A stretch of DNA of 33,414 nucleotides, from contig DAIPWT010000066.1 of NCBI GenBank assembly GCA_036783645.1, positions 1-33,414 of the forward strand, in the 5' to 3' direction. Below are positions 1 to 7,863 of this stretch, one piece after another (the first letter of the stretch is position 1; every line of letters starts with the position of its first letter). The stretch comes from UBA4732 sp002404095 (GTDB lineage: Bacteria > Planctomycetota > Planctomycetia > Gemmatales > Gemmataceae). A program made the position numbers and the translations under genes. The notes below the pieces were generated by a model. The model had not been told where the DNA came from. It made no database searches and was given only the letters and a program-made list of their open reading frames with translations.

Positions 1-22
1 GCTATCGCCGACTTGGTGACGT

Positions 23-60
23 ACCAGCCGGCTTACGCCGGCCGTTCGCCATTTTGTTAC
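23..60. repeat. Partial copy of a dispersed palindromic element (right arm)
   Basis: Positions 23-50 are identical to the right arm (20668-20695) of the palindrome between the rlmI-like gene and the isomerase gene. The next ten bases (51-60, ATTTTGTTAC) also match 20696-20705. Bases 1-22 resemble the loop of that element, but in reverse orientation. The left arm would lie before the window. It sits 17 bp beyond the stop codon of the thioredoxin-like gene. Confidence 0.85.
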
Positions 61-76
61 AGCCTCTAAACAGTTT

Positions 77-1651
77 TCACTCCGTCGGCAGGTCCACTTG
101 CACCGCCTGTAGAATCTCGCCGGTGTCGTCGTTCTGCACGAACGCCACTAGCCGTAGATTCTTCAGGTCCACCGGCGGTTCCTTGCCGAAGTACGGCCCC
201 GTCGCATCCACCGACGATTTCATGTATTCCTTCAGTCCCTTGCGCACCGCCTCCAAGTCGATGGCCGTGACCTGCCGGCCGGTCTTCTCTTTCAGCGGGG
301 TGCCGGCGGCGCCGTCGCCCACGAAGCCGCGCACGACCTGATGGTGCAGAGCCACTCGATTGCCGCCCTTATACGCCACCTGATCCTCCACTAGCGCCAA
401 CCGCAGGCGCACGTCCTCGCCGGTTTCCGCCAGGTCCGAGACGTCCACCTTGACGTGCGTTTTGCCGTCGGCCACCTTCGTCGTCGCTTTGATCTGGGCC
501 TTGGCGGGCTTCTCCAACAACGGCTGAATCAGGGTGCTATACTCGTCATATTTCTCCTGGGCGTCGTCCTCGCCGCGGCCTCCCGGCGACGGCCCGACCT
601 TGCCATTGACGAACATCGTCGGCGTACCTTTGATGTTCGGGCCATAGTACTTTCGGCGATCCTCGGTGTCTTTATTGGACAGTGGGTCGGGCCCGGGGAT
701 GTCCAGATGATATTCCAAAAACACCACATCGCTCGGCTTGTAAGATTTATCCAAAGCGTCGAACGCCACGTCGGCGGTGACGCACGGCGGACATTGGGCG
801 CCCGTGAACAGCTCCACCAACACGACGCGATCGCTCTTACCCTTGCGGCCGGGGAACAGCGGAGCCGTCACTACGGGGATCTTCTCCAAGCGAAGCTCGA
901 CCTCTTTGGCCTCGTCTTTCTTGTCCGACTTATTCAAGGCGGAGGCCAGCGCTTTAAGAACGCGACGCTGCGCGCCGGGCGAATCCTTCTTCGCATCCAA
1001 GGAATGCTCCGCCTTCTGGGCGTACTGCAAAGCGACGGCGCCGTAACCGTCCTGTTCGCCGAGAATCTCAGCCAAGTTTATGGTGACTTCGCGCTGCCAG
1101 CGCGGGCCGTACGGCTCCGCCCACTTGACGGCCTTGTCGGCCCAGCTGCGGACTTCGTCCGGCTTGGCCTTCTTCTCCCTGGCCTGACTGAGCAGTTCCA
1201 AAACCAGCCGCACACCATCAGCGTCGCCGGTCTGCTTGGCCAGCTCGTCCTTGATTACGTCGTAGGGGTCGAAGCTGGTCAGCGTCGTTTTTTCCAGTTG
1301 AGCAGGGAAGACCTTACCGCCCAGGACGACGGAACCGAGGATCTTATCGCCCGACTTGGTCACGGCGCCCTCGAAGGGAAGGGCTACGCCCTGTTGTTCG
1401 AGTTTGAGCGAAAACTTGAGGACGCCGTCAGCGATGGTCACGTCTTGTACTTTGCCATCGGGCGTTTTCTCACCGGGGAGGGCCGTGCCGGTCCACTTGC
1501 CGTCTTTGGACTCCAGCTTGAGCAGCCACGACGCACCCTGAAAAGGCAGCGTACACTTCCAGGAGCCGGCCGGCGTTTCATCGGCGGCACGGACGGCGCC
1601 GGCCTGCGCTAGCAGCAGCCCGGCCAACAGGGCGCCCATTGCTCGAACCAT
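77..1651 (-). CDS. Secreted thioredoxin-like protein with CPPC motif
   Basis: Exported protein of 524 residues. The ATG at 1651 is chosen because AAGGA lies a few bases upstream and a signal peptide follows directly (MVRAMGALLAGLLLAQAG, probable cleavage after AVRA, about residue 22). Reading further upstream in frame gives only an Arg-rich stretch. The N-terminal third (about 25-130) is a beta-rich region with no family I can name. The middle (130-260) is helical and TPR-like in flavour. From about 275 there is a thioredoxin fold with CPPC at 287-290 (context TGAQCPPC) and a later GTPT segment that fits the cis-proline loop. The C-terminal 120 residues are a further beta domain. A thiol-disulfide role outside the cytoplasm is inferred from the signal peptide and CPPC; the substrate is unknown. 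No partner gene is adjacent. Confidence 0.85.
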   Translation of the reverse strand: MVRAMGALLAGLLLAQAGAVRAADETPAGSWKCTLPFQGASWLLKLESKDGKWTGTALPGEKTPDGKVQDVTIADGVLKFSLKLEQQGVALPFEGAVTKSGDKILGSVVLGGKVFPAQLEKTTLTSFDPYDVIKDELAKQTGDADGVRLVLELLSQAREKKAKPDEVRSWADKAVKWAEPYGPRWQREVTINLAEILGEQDGYGAVALQYAQKAEHSLDAKKDSPGAQRRVLKALASALNKSDKKDEAKEVELRLEKIPVVTAPLFPGRKGKSDRVVLVELFTGAQCPPCVTADVAFDALDKSYKPSDVVFLEYHLDIPGPDPLSNKDTEDRRKYYGPNIKGTPTMFVNGKVGPSPGGRGEDDAQEKYDEYSTLIQPLLEKPAKAQIKATTKVADGKTHVKVDVSDLAETGEDVRLRLALVEDQVAYKGGNRVALHHQVVRGFVGDGAAGTPLKEKTGRQVTAIDLEAVRKGLKEYMKSSVDATGPYFGKEPPVDLKNLRLVAFVQNDDTGEILQAVQVDLPTE

Positions 1652-1772
1652 GTGAGATTCCTTTTGTCGGAGAAAAAGAGAGCCGGGATACCTTCCAACC
1701 CATCTCCCTACTGTACGGACGCGGCGGCGGCGGCACAAGGAAGCGTGACCCTACAAGACAAAGCGTTCTTCG

Positions 1773-1801
1773 TTGACAGCGCGCTAGGACGGCCGCATGA
1801 T
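1773..1801 (+). promoter_or_regulatory. Candidate sigma70-type promoter for the cyclase-sigma operon
   Basis: TTGACA at 1773-1778 and CATGAT at 1796-1801, separated by 17 bp, 53 bp before the cyclase ATG. The -35 is a perfect match and the -10 matches 4 of 6. Seen in sequence; function inferred. Confidence 0.4.
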
Positions 1802-1854
1802 GGAAGATCGGTAGCGGCTGCTTGATTCCCACATTGTCGAATGATGGAGCCTTT

Positions 1855-3093
1855 ATGGAAACCCCCGCCCCGGCGGACGAAAGCCATGCCAGTCAATTGC
1901 GTCTGCTCCTGGAGGAATTGTGCTGCGATCTCTGCCGTTTTGAACACATCGCCGCGGACGGCCTCCTTCCCGAGAACATCCATATTACCCGCGAGTACCA
2001 CCTCGGTGCGCCAGGAGTCTTCGCCGATATTCGAGTCGCTCCGGGCGACTTGCCGCCGTATTTCGTCGAGATCAAATTTGGGTATTCAACCGAAGCCGTG
2101 CTAAAGCATCTCCGGCGCAAGTATAAGAATGAGGCCGCCGTTTCACCGCACGGCTCGAAAATCATTCTGGTAATCGATGCGGAGAATCGGCCCGAATGGC
2201 CCAACGCCGAAGCTGAATTGCGGAAACATCTGCCGCCCGGCCTGGAATTGCAAGTGTGGGACGGGCGGCGCCTGCTCGGGATGCTGCGCGAGCGCTTCGG
2301 AGTGGAGGTCGAAGCGATCACGGCCGAGAACCTTCTCGACGTTCGCCAGACCATTGACCAGGCCAAGGGCTTTCACGCCTTCGGCGGCGAGTCCCTTGCC
2401 GAATACGAACACGACCCGTTGAACGCCGCGTTGACGTGGCACTTCGGCTTCTGGCGGCTTCGGCAACTCCGTGAGCCAAAGCAAAAGACCCCGCGCGAGA
2501 TCTTTCCGCCCGGAACGTACCGCGGCGTGGTCGTCCTGTTCTGCGACCTTTGCTCCTTTTCCAGCTATGTGCGCGACACGCCGGACAACGAGATCATTCG
2601 AGAGAGCCTTACTTCCTTTTATTCAAAAGCTCGATACCAGATCATCAATAGCGGCGGAATGCTGTACCAATTCGTCGGGGACGAGGTGATCGCCTTTTAC
2701 GGCATCCCCGATCGCCGGGAGGACGCCGTGCGGGCGGCGCTCGCCACGGCTCGCGCGCTGGTGAGCATCGGCAACTCGGTTTCCAACCACTGGCAGCGCC
2801 GCATCGATCGCGTTCAGACCTCCGGCGGCGTCCACTTGGGCATGTCCATCGGCGATTTACAGATCGTCTCCTTGCAGCCGTTCAGCCGCACGCACGTCGG
2901 CGCCATCGGCGACTGTATCAACGTCGCGGCGAGACTGATGGCGGTCGCCGGCTCCAGCGAAATCGCCGTCACGAACTCTCTTTACGAGGCGGTCGATGAC
3001 GAGACGCAGGCTCGGTTCCGGGAGGTCGAGCCGGTGGAGGCGCGCAACGTCGGGCGAATCAAGGCGTGGAAACTGAACCTGGCGGAAGGGTGA
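1855..3093 (+). CDS. Class III nucleotidyl cyclase with nuclease-like N-terminal domain
   Basis: Protein of 412 residues, predicted cytoplasmic (no signal or membrane segment). The ATG at 1855 is preferred over an upstream TTG because GGAG sits 5 bases before it. Residues about 15-170 resemble a PD-(D/E)XK restriction-endonuclease-like fold: FADIRV (D58) then YFVEIKFG (E72, K74), followed by an alternating beta/alpha stretch. Residues about 222-410 are a class III adenylate/guanylate cyclase domain: metal-binding D231 (LFCDLCSF) and D276 (FVGDEVIAF), and transition-state N356 and R360 (IGDCINVAARL). The base-selecting positions look non-canonical: Q272 where Lys is usual, and H347 near the usual Asp/Thr. 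The product (cAMP, cGMP or other) therefore cannot be told. The stop codon overlaps the start of the sigma factor gene, implying coupled translation. The nuclease-like assignment is a motif-level inference; the cyclase call is firm. Confidence 0.85.
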   Translation: METPAPADESHASQLRLLLEELCCDLCRFEHIAADGLLPENIHITREYHLGAPGVFADIRVAPGDLPPYFVEIKFGYSTEAVLKHLRRKYKNEAAVSPHGSKIILVIDAENRPEWPNAEAELRKHLPPGLELQVWDGRRLLGMLRERFGVEVEAITAENLLDVRQTIDQAKGFHAFGGESLAEYEHDPLNAALTWHFGFWRLRQLREPKQKTPREIFPPGTYRGVVVLFCDLCSFSSYVRDTPDNEIIRESLTSFYSKARYQIINSGGMLYQFVGDEVIAFYGIPDRREDAVRAALATARALVSIGNSVSNHWQRRIDRVQTSGGVHLGMSIGDLQIVSLQPFSRTHVGAIGDCINVAARLMAVAGSSEIAVTNSLYEAVDDETQARFREVEPVEARNVGRIKAWKLNLAEG

Positions 3094-3650
3094 TGCACAC
3101 AACGCCGCCGAGCTTGCTGCAACAATTGCGTAGCCCCGACGACCAGCGGGCATGGCGTCGCTTCGTCGATCTTTATACACCTTTACTCTTCTATTGGGCG
3201 CGTCGGGTGGGTTTGCAGGAATCGGACGCCGCCGACCTTGTTCAGGAAGTCTTCACCCTTCTCGTCCGCAAACTGCCGGAGTTTACTTACGACCACAACA
3301 AGGGCTTTCGTAACTGGCTGCGCACCGTACTGATGAACAAATGGCGCGAGATTCAGCGCCGGCAACCTTCCGCGCTGGTCGGCGGCGAATTGCCGAAGCG
3401 GACGGTCGGCGATGACATAGCCGTCCTGGCGGAAGAGGAGTTTCAGCGACATCTCGCCGTCCGCGCCTTGGAACTGATGCAAGCGGAGTTCCAACCCGCG
3501 ACCTGGAAGGCGTGCTGGGAACACGCCGCGGTCGGTCGGCCGGCCGCGGAAGTCGCGGCCGAGTTGGGCATGAGCGTCAACGCGGTTTACCTGGCCACGA
3601 GCCGTGTGCTGCGCCGGCTGCGCCAGGAACTGGCCGACCAGTGGCCGTGA
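3093..3650 (+). CDS. ECF-type RNA polymerase sigma factor
   Basis: Protein of 185 residues. The start is the ATG inside TGATG, where the cyclase stop and this start share a base; GGAAGGG lies just upstream within the cyclase gene. Region 2 covers about residues 20-90 (AWRRFVDLYTPLLFYWARR, then the SDAADLVQEVF core-binding segment and a basic NKWREIQRR end). Region 4 covers about 130-182, with helix-turn-helix residues AAEVAAELGMSVNAVYLATS and an Arg-rich end. Length and two-domain layout fit ECF (sigma70 family group 4) factors of the kind greatly expanded in planctomycetes. No anti-sigma gene is adjacent; the coupled cyclase, or the zinc-finger kinase 0.8 kb downstream, are possible controllers (inference). 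Confidence 0.92.
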   Translation: MHTTPPSLLQQLRSPDDQRAWRRFVDLYTPLLFYWARRVGLQESDAADLVQEVFTLLVRKLPEFTYDHNKGFRNWLRTVLMNKWREIQRRQPSALVGGELPKRTVGDDIAVLAEEEFQRHLAVRALELMQAEFQPATWKACWEHAAVGRPAAEVAAELGMSVNAVYLATSRVLRRLRQELADQWP

Positions 3651-3658
3651 ACGGGGCT

Positions 3659-3688
3659 TTGACAACTTCTAGACCGTTGCGGTAATCT
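3659..3688 (+). promoter_or_regulatory. Candidate promoter for the PIN toxin-antitoxin pair
   Basis: TTGACA at 3659-3664, an 18-bp spacer, and TAATCT at 3683-3688, starting just after the sigma factor stop and 37 bp before the antitoxin ATG. A perfect -35 with a weak -10. The same spacing recurs upstream of the kinase gene and hicB. Confidence 0.4.
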
Positions 3689-3725
3689 AGTGGCAGGGAT
3701 AAGTTTCTACGGAAGAGGTTTCACC

Positions 3726-3917
3726 ATGATCGCTGAGATGATAGATGTGACAGGTTTGCCTGAGCAGGTCGTCGCCGACATCCAGAAGCTCGTGGCCACA
3801 CTCCGCAAGCAGCTGCCGGCCGCTAAACCGGCCGCGTCGAAGGGAGAACTGCCTCTGTGGGATATGAAGGTTATTGGAAGCCTGAGTCGGCGGGAGATTT
3901 ACGGCGATGACGATTGA
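3726..3917 (+). CDS. Probable antitoxin of a PIN-domain toxin pair
   Basis: Small protein of 63 residues. The ATG at 3726 follows GGAAGAGG with good spacing; the in-frame sequence upstream lacks such a site. It starts MIAEMIDVTGLPEQVVADIQ and has a short helical core, a basic Lys/Ala-rich stretch in the middle and an acidic end (GDDD). I see no classical AbrB or ribbon-helix-helix motif. The antitoxin call rests on size and on the 11-base overlap with the downstream PIN gene, the usual vapBC arrangement. Confidence 0.7.
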   Translation: MIAEMIDVTGLPEQVVADIQKLVATLRKQLPAAKPAASKGELPLWDMKVIGSLSRREIYGDDD

Positions 3918-4350
3918 GATGGTTGACACTAACGTGCTAGTCTACAGCGTGGCGGCCTCCGCACCTCAAAGGGCCGCCTCCCGATCTCTCGTGGATAGGG
4001 CGAAAGAGCCGAGCGCCGGGCTTTGCGTCTTCCCCCATCTTCTTGCGGAGTTCTTCGCCGTAATCACGAATCCGAAGCGCGTTTCCTCGCCGAAGACTCC
4101 GGAAGAAGCACTCGCGGCCATTGAGGAATTTCTCGCGCTACCGGGCCTTACTGTGTTGCCGTTGCCCGCCGAGGTGGTGGCCCGTTGGGTTCAACTCATT
4201 CGTTCACAGCCCGTGAAAGGCGCTGAAGTTTTTGACCGCCAGACCGCCGCGGGAATGCTCCTCCACGGCATAGAAAACATCTACACTTACAACCTTGCCG
4301 ACTTCCAGGGCATTCCCGGCATTACCGCGAAAGAGCCTCCTTCGCACTAA
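3907..4350 (+). CDS. PIN-domain ribonuclease toxin (VapC-like)
   Basis: Protein of 147 residues that overlaps the antitoxin gene by 11 bases. It opens with the PIN signature MVDTNVLVY (first acidic residue D7). A conserved-type acidic residue follows in LLAEFF, then VFDRQTAAGML and the late YNLADF segment, giving the four-acid metal site expected of PIN nucleases. VapC-type toxins cut tRNA or rRNA; the target here is unknown. ATG at 3907 is chosen over ATG at 3919 because it is the overlapping start, with GGGAG upstream. A short gap separates it from the kinase gene, which has its own candidate promoter. Confidence 0.88.
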   Translation: MTIEMVDTNVLVYSVAASAPQRAASRSLVDRAKEPSAGLCVFPHLLAEFFAVITNPKRVSSPKTPEEALAAIEEFLALPGLTVLPLPAEVVARWVQLIRSQPVKGAEVFDRQTAAGMLLHGIENIYTYNLADFQGIPGITAKEPPSH

Positions 4351-4363
4351 ATCCATTTTTTTC

Positions 4364-4393
4364 CTGACAGGTTTCACCAGAAAAGCGCATACT
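4364..4393 (+). promoter_or_regulatory. Candidate promoter for the LRR kinase gene
   Basis: CTGACA at 4364-4369, an 18-bp spacer and CATACT at 4388-4393, located 51 bp before the kinase ATG. It matches the -35/-10 layout seen before the toxin pair and hicB. Confidence 0.35.
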
Positions 4394-4444
4394 CTTACTT
4401 CAGTGCATCGATTGCATCGTTCGTATTCGATCCGGGAGTCTGCC

Positions 4445-7150
4445 ATGATTCAGATGATGTCGTGCCCCAGCGCTCCGGTCCTGCAACGGCTCCTTCTCGG
4501 CCAGAGTGCCGATGAAGAGTCCGTCTCCCTTGAGGAGCATCTCCTCCACTGCGAGAAATGTCTCCGCACCGTGCAGACGCTGCCCCCGGATGACGCGCTG
4601 ATCTCCTCTCTTCAACAGGGACGCGAGTTCGCCACGCAGGCGCCGCGCAGCGAGTTGCTGGAAAAGTTACGGCGGCGGTTGCAGGAAATGCCGGCTAGCG
4701 CGCGCGGGGCCGACACGGCGGCTGGCGAGAACACTTTCCCCAATGCGCCAACGCCCGCCCCGGAAATGATGGTGGACGAAAGCGTTTCGCTGAGGCCGCC
4801 GCAGCAAGCCGACGAGATCGGCCGGCTGGGCGGCTATCGCGTCCTGAAAGAGCTGGGCCGCGGCGGCATGGGTGCGGTCTTTCAGGCCGAAGACCCCAAG
4901 CTGAAACGTCTCGTCGCCCTCAAGGTGATGCTGCCGCGCCTGGCGGCCGATGCGTCCGCGCGCCGGCGTTTTCTCCGCGAAGCCCAGGCCATGGCCGCCG
5001 TCCACCACGATCACGTCGTCACCATTTACCAGGTCGATGAAGACAACGGCGTTCCCTTCCTGGCGATGGAATTTCTTAACGGAATGCCGCTCGACAAATG
5101 GTTGAAAGACGGCCGTAAGCCGAACCTCGCGCAGATATTGCGGATGGGCGGTGAGATCGCCGAGGGACTGGCCGCCGCTCACGCGCGCGGCCTGATCCAC
5201 CGCGACATCAAGCCCGGCAACATCTGGCTCGATTCCGACCATAAGGGACGGGTTAAAATCCTCGATTTCGGTCTGGCCCGCGTCGGAACCGACGACGTTC
5301 ACCTGACGCACAGCGGCGCCATTGTGGGTACGCCCGCCTATATGTCGCCGGAGCAAGGGGCCGGCCAAAAAGTCGATTCCCGCACCGACTTGTTCAGCCT
5401 CGGTTGTGTGCTATACCGCTTTTGCACCGGCGCCATGCCGTTCAGCGGCGACACGACGATGGCCCTGCTCACGGCCCTGGCGCTCGCCGACCCCAAGCCG
5501 GTGCGCGAAGTGAATCCCGAGACGCCGCCAGCGTTGGCCGATTTGGTGATGCGTCTGCTGGCGAAAAAGCCGGCGGATCGGCCGTCGTCGGCCCAAGAGG
5601 TGGCGGACCAACTCGCGGCCATCGAGAAGAATCCCCAGGGCGTACTGATGGACAAGGACGACGGCGGGAGTCCGACCGAAATCTTCGTGGCGGAGAGTCG
5701 GCCATCAGCGCGTCTCGCCAAGCCCAAATCTCGTCGGCGCACGGCGATCTTCGCGCTAGTGGGAGCCGCGGCCGCGCTGGTAATAGCGGCGGGGGCTGTG
5801 GTGTATGTGCAGACGGATCGGGGTACGCTGGAGATTAAAACATCCGACCCTGACGTGAAGGTGTCCGTAGAGCAGAATGGCGCTCAGGTAGATGTTCTTG
5901 ATCCGAAGTCGAAACAGCAGCTGTCGATCCATTCGGGAAAATACACCTTGAAACTCATTGGCGCCGATGGGGCCGAGCATGAGATGGTCATCGACCAGGG
6001 GACCAATCCGATAACATTGACGCGCGGCGGCAAGGTGGTGGTCACGGTGAGCCGCGTGGACAAGCCGGGCGAGGCGGCGAAGACCTCCTTCGCGCCACTG
6101 GACAAGGCGTGGGTGGAGAAGGTGCAGGATTTGCCGCCGGAGAAGCAGGTGGAGGAGGTCGCCGCCGAACTGACGCGACGCAATCCCGGCTTCGACGGCA
6201 AGGTCACATCCGGCGTCTTTGACGGCAAGGTCAAGAGTCTCGGGTTTTTCACGGACAAAGTGACGGATGTCACGCCGGTGCGAGCGTTGCCAGACCTGGA
6301 ACAGCTGGACTGTCAAGAGAGCGTCAAGTGGAAAAGCCGTCTCTCGGACCTGTCGCCGTTGAAGGGCATGAAGCTGAAGTGGCTGACCTGCGTCGCTCCG
6401 AAGTTGGCTGATCTGACGCCGCTGAAGGACATGCCGCTGACGTATCTGAACTTCGCCCGCACGCAAGTGTCCGACTTGTCGCCGCTGAAGGACATGCCCC
6501 TGACGTGGCTGGACTTCAGCGGCGACACGCAAGTTTCCGACTTGTCGCCACTGAGGGGCATGAAATTGGAGCGCCTAGACTGCTCAGGCACAGCCGTGTC
6601 CGACCTGTCGCCGCTGAAAGGCATGAAACTGGTGACTTTTTATTGCTACGGAACCCCCGTGTCCGACCTGTCGCCGCTGAAGGACATGCCGCTGACGTAC
6701 CTGCACTGCGACGACACGCAAGTGTCCGACTTGTCGTCACTGAGGGGCATGAAATTGGAGAGCCTAGACTGCTCAGGCACAGCCGTGTCCGACCTGTCGC
6801 CGCTGAAGGACATGCCGCTGACGAGGCTGTCCTGCGGCGGTACGCAGATAACCGACCTGTCGCCGCTGAAGGACATGCCGCTGACGTATCTGAACTGCGG
6901 CGGCACGAAGGTGTCCGACCTGTCGCCGCTGAAAGGTATGAAACTGGATATGCTTTTATGCAGCAATACCCTAGTGTCCGACCTGTCGCTGCTGAAGGAC
7001 ATGCCCCTCAAAGAGCTGTTCTGCGACTTCAAGCCCGAGCGGGACGCAGACCTTCTTCGTTCCATCAAAACTCTAGCGACGATCAACTACCAGTCGGCGG
7101 CGGAGTTCTGGAAGGAAGTAGACGCGAAGTTGTTGGAGAAGAAGCCCTGA
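4445..7150 (+). CDS. Membrane Ser/Thr protein kinase with zinc finger and C-terminal leucine-rich repeats
   Basis: Protein of 901 residues. The ATG at 4445 follows GGGAG; the frame runs further upstream but without a start signal. Residues 1-60 carry an anti-sigma-like zinc finger (H32, H35, C36, C39 in EEHLLHCEKC). Residues 131-395 are a PknB-type kinase: glycine loop GRGGMG, ATP lysine K160 in ALKV, HRD at 252-254 followed by IKPGN, DFG at 274-276, and SPE in the activation segment. One membrane segment lies at about 434-456. Next come a PEGA-like beta region (about 458-540), a linker, and about eleven leucine-rich repeats of 21 residues (about 635-865) that would face the periplasm. The layout suggests a receptor kinase that senses outside through the LRRs and may control a sigma factor through the zinc finger (inference). 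All kinase catalytic residues are present. Confidence 0.93.
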   Translation: MIQMMSCPSAPVLQRLLLGQSADEESVSLEEHLLHCEKCLRTVQTLPPDDALISSLQQGREFATQAPRSELLEKLRRRLQEMPASARGADTAAGENTFPNAPTPAPEMMVDESVSLRPPQQADEIGRLGGYRVLKELGRGGMGAVFQAEDPKLKRLVALKVMLPRLAADASARRRFLREAQAMAAVHHDHVVTIYQVDEDNGVPFLAMEFLNGMPLDKWLKDGRKPNLAQILRMGGEIAEGLAAAHARGLIHRDIKPGNIWLDSDHKGRVKILDFGLARVGTDDVHLTHSGAIVGTPAYMSPEQGAGQKVDSRTDLFSLGCVLYRFCTGAMPFSGDTTMALLTALALADPKPVREVNPETPPALADLVMRLLAKKPADRPSSAQEVADQLAAIEKNPQGVLMDKDDGGSPTEIFVAESRPSARLAKPKSRRRTAIFALVGAAAALVIAAGAVVYVQTDRGTLEIKTSDPDVKVSVEQNGAQVDVLDPKSKQQLSIHSGKYTLKLIGADGAEHEMVIDQGTNPITLTRGGKVVVTVSRVDKPGEAAKTSFAPLDKAWVEKVQDLPPEKQVEEVAAELTRRNPGFDGKVTSGVFDGKVKSLGFFTDKVTDVTPVRALPDLEQLDCQESVKWKSRLSDLSPLKGMKLKWLTCVAPKLADLTPLKDMPLTYLNFARTQVSDLSPLKDMPLTWLDFSGDTQVSDLSPLRGMKLERLDCSGTAVSDLSPLKGMKLVTFYCYGTPVSDLSPLKDMPLTYLHCDDTQVSDLSSLRGMKLESLDCSGTAVSDLSPLKDMPLTRLSCGGTQITDLSPLKDMPLTYLNCGGTKVSDLSPLKGMKLDMLLCSNTLVSDLSLLKDMPLKELFCDFKPERDADLLRSIKTLATINYQSAAEFWKEVDAKLLEKKP
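6338..7030 (+). repeat. Coding tandem repeat, 63-bp leucine-rich-repeat units
   Basis: Around eleven units encode variants of a DLSPLKDMPLTYL-type motif of 21 residues, with the hinge TQVSD or TAVSD. Some neighbouring units are nearly identical in DNA. A higher-order copy of three units (189 bp) is visible: the sequence starting at 6551 (CTGAGGGGCATGAAATTGGA) recurs at 6740. This suggests recent growth by duplication. Confidence 0.85.
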
Positions 7151-7176
7151 CATACCGCTTCGGCTTGCGGTAGACT
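7147..7176 (+). promoter_or_regulatory. Candidate promoter for the Hic array
   Basis: CTGACA at 7147-7152 (overlapping the kinase stop codon), an 18-bp spacer and TAGACT at 7171-7176, 37 bp before the first hicB ATG. A small hairpin (TACCGC/GCGGTA) lies in the spacer, where an autoregulator could bind (inference). Confidence 0.35.
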
Positions 7177-7213
7177 ATCTTCGTCGCTTCCCTTGGACCG
7201 AGGACGCTGATCG

Positions 7214-7405
7214 ATGCAAACGGTTAAGTACGCCTATTGGGAAGAGGATGGCGCCTGGTTGGGCTACCTCCAGGACTTCCCAGACTACTGGACGCAGGGT
7301 GAGACATTAGACACCCTGAAAGAACATCTGCGCGACCTTTACGCGGACTTGAGCGGCGGTCGGCTGCCGGCGATTCGCAAAGTCGATGATCTGGTCGTCT
7401 CATGA
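7214..7405 (+). CDS. hicB: HicB-family antitoxin
   Basis: Protein of 63 residues with the HicB half-RNase-H-like fold: KYAYWEEDGAWLGYLQDFPDYW, then TQGETLDTLKEHLRDLYADL. HicB antitoxins mask the HicA toxin and often repress their own operon. GAGGA at 7200-7204 supports the ATG at 7214. It lacks an obvious DNA-binding extension, so it is of the short type. The stop overlaps the hicA start (ATGA), in the hicB-hicA order. Confidence 0.85.
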   Translation: MQTVKYAYWEEDGAWLGYLQDFPDYWTQGETLDTLKEHLRDLYADLSGGRLPAIRKVDDLVVS

Positions 7406-7623
7406 AGCGCGTGGACTTGATCCATGCCATAGAAGGACTCGGCTGCGAGTTCGTGCGCCACGGGGGCAAGCATGACTGGTATCGCAACCCGACGACCGGA
7501 GTATCTCAGCCGGTCCCGCGTCACCGGGAAATCAAAGACGTTCTGGCCCGCCATATTATCAAACTGCTGAACAACCCGCCTACGCCGCCGGCCGTCAGGC
7601 AGAAAAGTGATGGGCCGGCCTGA
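7402..7623 (+). CDS. hicA: HicA-family mRNA interferase toxin
   Basis: Protein of 73 residues with the double-stranded-RNA-binding-like HicA fold: KRVDLIHAIEGLGCEFVRHG, then GKHDWYRN, whose His is in the place of the catalytic His of the GSHH motif, and the PVPRHREIKDVLARHIIKLL end. HicA proteins cleave mRNA and tmRNA and are held inactive by HicB. It starts inside the hicB stop (ATGA overlap), so translation is probably coupled. The last dozen residues are an extra Pro/Ala-rich tail. The gene appears intact. Confidence 0.88.
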   Translation: MKRVDLIHAIEGLGCEFVRHGGKHDWYRNPTTGVSQPVPRHREIKDVLARHIIKLLNNPPTPPAVRQKSDGPA

Positions 7624-7638
7624 TACCGTGAGAGAAGC

Positions 7639-7863
7639 ATGAAAAAGTATGCGATCGTGGTCGAGCGGGCTGAAAGGAACTATGCCGCCTATGTTCCCGA
7701 TCTGCCGGGCTGTGTGGCGACGGGTGTAACGGTCGAAGAGACGGAACGACACCTGCGTGAGGCGATTGAGCTTCACATCGAAGGGATGCGCGAGGACGGC
7801 CTGGAAGTGCCCGACCCATCGAGCATCGTCGATTATCTTGAAATCGCAGGGGGTCTTCTATGA
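7639..7863 (+). CDS. HicB-family protein (second copy)
   Basis: Protein of 74 residues, starting 15 bp after hicA behind GAGAGA. It shows the HicB core: YAIVVERAERNYAAYVPDLP, then GCVATGVTVEETERHLREAI and a HIEGMREDG end. It lies between hicA and a third HicB gene and overlaps the latter by ATGA. Whether it binds the upstream HicA, another toxin, or acts as a stand-alone regulator cannot be told from sequence. Confidence 0.82.
   Translation: MKKYAIVVERAERNYAAYVPDLPGCVATGVTVEETERHLREAIELHIEGMREDGLEVPDPSSIVDYLEIAGGLL

Noticed and set aside
455..1612. 385-residue plus-strand open frame opposite the thioredoxin-like gene
   Set aside because: High-GC shadow; the minus-strand frame has a signal peptide, ribosome site and CPPC motif.
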